A stretch of DNA of 64,000 nucleotides from Vitrella brassicaformis (Eukaryota; Sar; Vitrellaceae): contig CDMY01000373.1 of the NCBI GenBank assembly GCA_001179505.1, forward strand, positions 27,608 to 91,607, in the 5' to 3' direction. A program made the translations under genes and the position numbers. The notes beneath the pieces are model-generated. The model searched no databases and was not told where the DNA came from. It saw only the letters and a list, made by a program, of their open reading frames with translations. Shown here in pieces: positions 56,975-64,000 of the stretch (position 1 is its first letter; each line of letters opens with the position of its first letter).

Positions 56975-57889
56975 ATGGCCTCCCGTCTGATGATAGCCGC
57001 CGATGATAGCTTGTCGCCCCCTCACGGCGTCATCCGCCGCACAGCTCTGCCGGGCGACAACCCGTTTGAGACCCCGCCGCCCCGCCGGTTCTTCTACACC
57101 GAGGAGGAGCTGGATCGCATGTGCTGGGCGCCCAGGCCGCGGCGACGGGTGAGCTCAACACACGGAATGCACCGGAATGCATCTGCACACACATGTCGGG
57201 TGTGTATGGCGCGGATGCATCCGCATGGGCGTGGAGGGAGTGGGAATGCATCAGATAGGCACCAGACTGACGTGTCTCTGCGCGGTGCTGTGCCGTGTTG
57301 CGCGTGATGCGTGTGTGCAGGTGCAGCGTACTCGCCTGGCCCGCAACAACGCGCCCGTCCCGTTTGCGGCGTTCAACTTGGTGCCCGCCGACGCGAGCGT
57401 GGCAGGTTCGCACGTGGTGGTGCCGGAGCCCTCTCCCGAGCCATCGCCTCGCAACTCGCCCCCTCCCAAGGCCAGGGAGCGCCCCCGGCGGTCCGCCCGA
57501 ATCATCGAACGCAAGAACTCCAATGTCGCTGCTGCTGTGCAGGTGGGAGGCGGTGGGGATGGATGGAGGGATGGATGGGGCGATCTCTCTCTGTGTGATG
57601 TGTGATGTGTGGTGTGTGTGGTGTGTGTGGTGTGTGGTGTGTGGTGTGTCAGAGTGTTGCTGGTATGGTTGTGGATTCGCCCGTCGTTGCCGAGGCCGCT
57701 GCTGCTGCTGTGGCTGTGGCGAAGGCGTCGCCCAAGACCGGCGGCGGCCAGAAGCGCGCCCGTGACGACAGCCACGGAGGCAACAAGCACAACCCCCGCG
57801 GCTCCATCGCACAGCAGCCCACCAGGCTGCCCTCGCCCAGCGGCAAGAAACTCAAGCGCACCACGGGCAGCCCCCAGCAGGCTGCCTGA
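56975..57889 (+). CDS. Basic, Pro/Ser-rich protein of unknown function
   Basis: Three exons (56975-57148, 57321-57542, 57653-57889) give 210 residues. Start MASRLMIAADDSLSPPHGVI. Notable segments are NPFETPPPRRFFYTEEELDR near residue 30, a Ser/Pro-rich stretch (EPSPEPSPRNSPPPKARERP), RRSARIIERKN, an Ala/Val-rich helix, and Lys/Arg-rich C-terminal motifs (GGQKRARDDS, SGKKLKRTTGSP) that look like nuclear localisation signals. Several S/T-P sites could be kinase targets. No known domain. A nuclear, chromatin- or cell-cycle-linked role is only an inference from composition. Confidence 0.65.
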
Positions 57890-59122
57890 ACACACACACA
57901 CTGATACGAGATGCACACTCCATCCACACACTCGATAGGGATGGACGGCATCTGGGATGCGGTTGGACAGGCAGAAAGATCGATAACGACTCGTTAGACA
58001 GGCAGCGGCATCATCTCGGTAGTATTCCTGACTCCCTGCGCAGAGAAACACACACCTGTTAACATCCATCATCTTCATGCGCGTGGTTGTGGGTGTGGTT
58101 CCTTTCATTTCCATGGGATGGTTGGATGGATGGATGGATGGGGAGAGGGAGAGGGCGGAAGACAAGATAGACCAGGAAAGACGGCGGACGGATTGCTAAC
58201 ACCACACCACACCCCACCACACCACACCGCACCGCGTCTGTTTATCCGCTCTCCTCTCCTCGCTCCCCCATGTCGGTTGTTCACCCCCTCCCCCCCTCCA
58301 TCCCCCCTGACACGCCCACCACACATCACATCACATTACACACATTTGCCTGCCTACATGGTGTGTTTGCTGTCGTGGCATGCGTCTGCTCGTCGAGTCT
58401 ACCTCCCTCTCTCTACCGGCTGTGTGTGTGTGTGCGGCTATGCTGTGGTGAATGTCGTGGATGGTGCGGATTGCCTTGCGTACGGCTGGCTGGCTGCTGC
58501 TGGATATGTGGTGCGCGTGTGCGGTTGTGGGCCCCCCACTAGGGCTGCCTGCCTGTCTGTCTGTCCTCTTTCCGAAGCCTGAGGCCAGGGGGTGGAGGAG
58601 AGTAAGCAGAGGGACGGACAGAGCAGAGCAGGACAGCAGAAAGATGATGGGATGGGATGGGATGGGCGATGCACACGTAGCTGCCTGCCTGCCTGCATGG
58701 ATGGATGGATGTGAGTGCGGACCGACTGCGTTCATGGATATGGTGTGCTGTGGTGTGATGTGTCATGGTGCGGATGGCTGTCTGTCTGTCTGTTCCATGG
58801 GTTGTGTTGGGTCGGGAGGACACACCACACACGGGGTTGAGACCAAAGGGATTGAAAGAGCAGCGAAACGAACAAGAATGCGGGATTCAGGCAAAGCGAA
58901 ATTCGACCCACACAACGTCCATCGGTCAACAACAGGCATACACACGTCAACACACGCCATGGCGTGCCAGGGCACGCACACAACAGCAGCACACCGCATC
59001 AGCACCACAACTCACCCATATGCATCATCCACCAGCTACACACACAACACACAACACACTACACACGCCCTCTCTCCCTCCACCAATATGTACAATCCTC
59101 CCCACCCTCCCCCTTGGTTGGT
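57890..59122. other. Convergent intergenic region, repeat-rich
   Basis: 1.2 kb between two stop codons. It holds (GGAT)n near 58122-58140, CACAC/ACCAC repeats near 58200-58230, (GGGAT)n near 58646-58664 and (CACAA)n near 59040-59065. Open frames here are short and low complexity. No gene supported. Confidence 0.55.
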
Positions 59123-62006
<2,884 letters not shown>

Positions 62007-62249
62007 CTTGCTCACAAGCTACGAAAACAAAGCGCGGAACACTCCTTTAATCACCACTCCTCTAGCGCGCAAATCTTGCCCGGAAGATGAATCTGGCCGC
62101 TGCATGGGGCTTTGGCCCACAGCGAGCTACGCAATTTCTCCTCAGGGCTGTCAGAGCCGCCCGGCATTCTCCCCCGAATCCCATTTCATCCCAATCATCC
62201 CCTCGAATCATCCTATCGTCGAGCCTGAGAGCGATTTTGTCAGTGAGTC
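62007..62249. promoter_or_regulatory. Divergent 5' spacer between gamma-tubulin and a secreted-protein gene
   Basis: A 243-bp spacer between opposed starts. It must contain both promoters. No core motif recognised. Confidence 0.4.
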
Positions 62250-63033
62250 ATGTCCCGCTTCCCGTCTCTGTTGGGAGGGTCTGTCCTCTTGATCGTGGTG
62301 ATCATCTGCAATGAGCGCGGTGCGATGGCCGCCGTCCTCCTTCGCCGCAGCACCGAGGGAGAGACGTGCACCATGACCTTCGTAAGCACAAACACATACA
62401 CGAGCCTAGGCATCGACCACGGCCATTCACTCACTTGTCAATGAGCTCTCGTGTATGTCTGTATCTGCAGAAGCCTCAGGGCAAGGTCGATCAGACCAAA
62501 GGCAAACCACCCTTTGTGGAGTTCCACTTCGGCTACAAGGAAGGCGACGTGAAAGGCTGCCCCAACAAGGACTTGACAGTGAGCCGCACCCACATGATAT
62601 GGTCACATGCACTGGAAGTTCCACATGCCGGGTGTGTTTTGATAAATGCAGTGCCTGATCAGTGGGGAGATCAAGGAGGACAAGAGCGGCAAGTCAGCCA
62701 CGGCCTCCGGCAAGTGCTCCAAGGACAGGAAGGGGTGCGTTGCCGACTCTCTCGGCAAAGACAAGGACGGCGAGCCCCTCTGCATGGTAAATCGACGGCA
62801 ACAGCCTCTGTCTCTTTTCGTATGCCTGTTGCGTGGGTGCGCAGACGGTCACGGGCCCCGTGATAGCCTCCAAAGGGAGCGACACGGTCCAAGACCCGCA
62901 GATCAAGGCAATTTTTCCGGGTGTGTGACTGACGAACTTTCACATATGCACACGTGCGCAATGATGGTGGTGTGCATGGCCCTTAGGTACGAGCGGATCA
63001 TTTGGAATTGTGAAGCCAGAGGTGCCCGCCTGA
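62250..63033 (+). CDS. Small secreted Lys-rich protein with paired cysteines
   Basis: Five exons (62250-62381, 62471-62578, 62652-62786, 62845-62920, 62987-63033) give 165 residues. The N-terminus MSRFPSLLGGSVLLIVVIIC is a signal peptide. The mature part has evenly spaced cysteines (GETCTMTF, KGCPNKDLTCLISG, SGKCSKDRKGCVADSLGK, GEPLCMTVTG) and is Lys/Asp/Gly-rich, ending SFGIVKPEVPA. No family recognised. The Cys spacing suggests three disulfides in a beta-rich domain. Secretion or surface location is inferred from the signal peptide only. The final exon is short; phase continuity supports it. Confidence 0.6.
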
Positions 63034-63432
63034 CCGAACAACAAGCACCTGAGGATCGATCCTGTCGGACAGGCGTCAGAGTGAATGCTCATGACCGAGA
63101 CCTTTTCTCTTGAATGCATCATTTCAGGCGGTGAGTGAATGAGCCTCGAGCTGACAGAGGAGTCATGGCATGACTAATGTCTCAACGAACGAATGAAACA
63201 CATCGCTCGGACGTGTAAAAGGCAACCAAGTTGAACCCCAAGCTAAAACAAGTTTGTCGTTGTGTATCCCCCACTGTGATCACCACTGAAGCTGAAAGTG
63301 TACACAATACATACACAACGACAAACGGTTGCAGGAGCGGTCGCAAGACAGACACAAGCAACGCAGCTGACAGACAGACAGGCATCACCGCCAACAGAGT
63401 CACCAGTCGGCCAATCGATCGACCGCAACAAG
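63034..63432. other. Intergenic region between two + strand genes
   Basis: 399 bp holding the 3' UTR of the secreted-protein gene and the promoter of the LamG-type gene. AT-richer middle, CAGACAGACAGG before the ATG. No gene seen. Confidence 0.5.
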
Positions 63433-64000
63433 ATGCTTCGCCTCATGGTGGCTCTGGCGCAGCTGCTGCTGCTGGTGTGTCGCTGCAGCGGTGTGACGTC
63501 GCTTGCGGGCGTCAAGAGACACGCTGACAGCCAATACCCGTAAGCACACGAAGGGAGCGAGGGAGATTCTTTCACTCATTCACACGTGTCTCGTGGTGTT
63601 TGTCTCAAGTGTGTGTGACGTCGCCATCAACGGCTCCGTCTGTCATTCTTCGGGTGCTGGTGTGCTGTTGTCCGAGGCGCGCCAATACGGACGCGTTGCC
63701 AAATACTCGTTCGACAGCAGCGGACCACTCGACAGGCACACAACACACACACACAGACAGACATCGACGCACTCCCACACACATGTCTCTTTCTGTTCTC
63801 TGTGCTCACACATGCAGTTCTGGTTTTGCAAATCACGGTGTGAATGGCGACATGATTCTGGCGGCGCCGTCTCTGTTCGCCGGTCGCAGCGGTGCCGTCT
63901 TCTCGGTCGACGACAGCCCGTACCTGCGGGTGCCCCACTCGCCGCTGCTGCTGCACTCGAGTGACTTCACCATCATGGGATGGTTCGCCATCCAACAGCC
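63433..64000 (+). CDS. Secreted LamG/concanavalin-like protein, paralog 2, 3' truncated by window end
   Basis: Exons 63433-63539, 63610-63735 and 63818 onward. The start MLRLMVALAQLLLLVCRCSG is a signal peptide. CDVAINGSVCHSSGAGVLLS and ARQYGRVAKYSFDSSGPLD align with CDVAMDGRVCTNGG and KLFGICGHYNFDLQG in the gene at 50637-52410. The third exon starts the LamG fold (GFANHGVNGDMILAAPSLFA, DDSPYLRVPHSPLLLHSS, DFTIMGWFAIQQ). The second intron (63736-63817) needs a GC donor to keep frame. The rest of the gene lies past the window. Confidence 0.7.

Overview
The window is nuclear DNA from a eukaryote with compact, intron-rich, GC-rich genes. It carries a gamma-tubulin, a heat-shock factor, a TRP-type channel and an ER J-protein. 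Two nucleus-encoded proteins (a DedA/VTT protein and a YqgE/AlgH protein) start with a signal peptide followed by an Ala-Phe transit-peptide-like junction, as in algae with a red-derived complex plastid. With the short (TG)n-rich introns, this points to a photosynthetic alveolate such as a chromerid (Vitrella-like). That assignment is inference, not a database result. No rRNA, tRNA or CRISPR array was recognised.

Layout. 1-1261: 3' part of a CobW/YciC-type metal chaperone (+). 1986-13192: a roughly 2,980-residue MATH plus degenerate ubiquitin-protease-like protein in about 23 exons (-). 13976-17238: heat-shock factor (+). 19464-22808: F-box protein with an acylation motif (-). 23192-24409: plastid-type DedA/VTT membrane protein (+). 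24804-26568: BTB-FKBP fusion (-). 26966-28433: plastid-type YqgE/AlgH protein (+). 29-36.1 kb: a degenerate tandem array of MSP/VAP-like units mixed with metacaspase and PKG-type kinase fragments. 36.4-43.4 kb: a large inverted duplication carrying two TPM-domain membrane protein genes, enclosing a p47/Shp1-type SEP-UBX gene and a DNAJB12-like gene. 44.6-54.4 kb: a set of secreted and membrane genes (Cys-rich secreted protein, ankyrin TRP channel, LamG secreted protein, membrane-anchored alpha-carbonic anhydrase). 54927-56824: second BTB-FKBP paralog (-). 56975-57889: basic Ser/Pro-rich protein (+). 59123-62006: gamma-tubulin (-). 62250-63033: small secreted protein (+). 63433-64000: start of a second LamG-type gene (+), cut by the window end.

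Genes mostly alternate in strand, giving divergent pairs with short shared 5' spacers (122-784 bp) and convergent pairs with microsatellite-rich 3' spacers. Roughly 140 introns could be placed by frame and phase. Most are about 55-85 nt, (TG)n-rich on the sense strand and end in TG-rich..CAG. At least five appear to use GC-AG borders. Two 300-N gaps (6636-6935, 44088-44387) sit at poly-G tracts.

The points most worth following up are the BTB-FKBP fusion family, the composite elements that seem to have captured kinase and metacaspase exons inside the MSP array, the inverted TPM duplication, the UG-rich intron style with GC donors, and an apparently exonised intron in the TRP channel pore.
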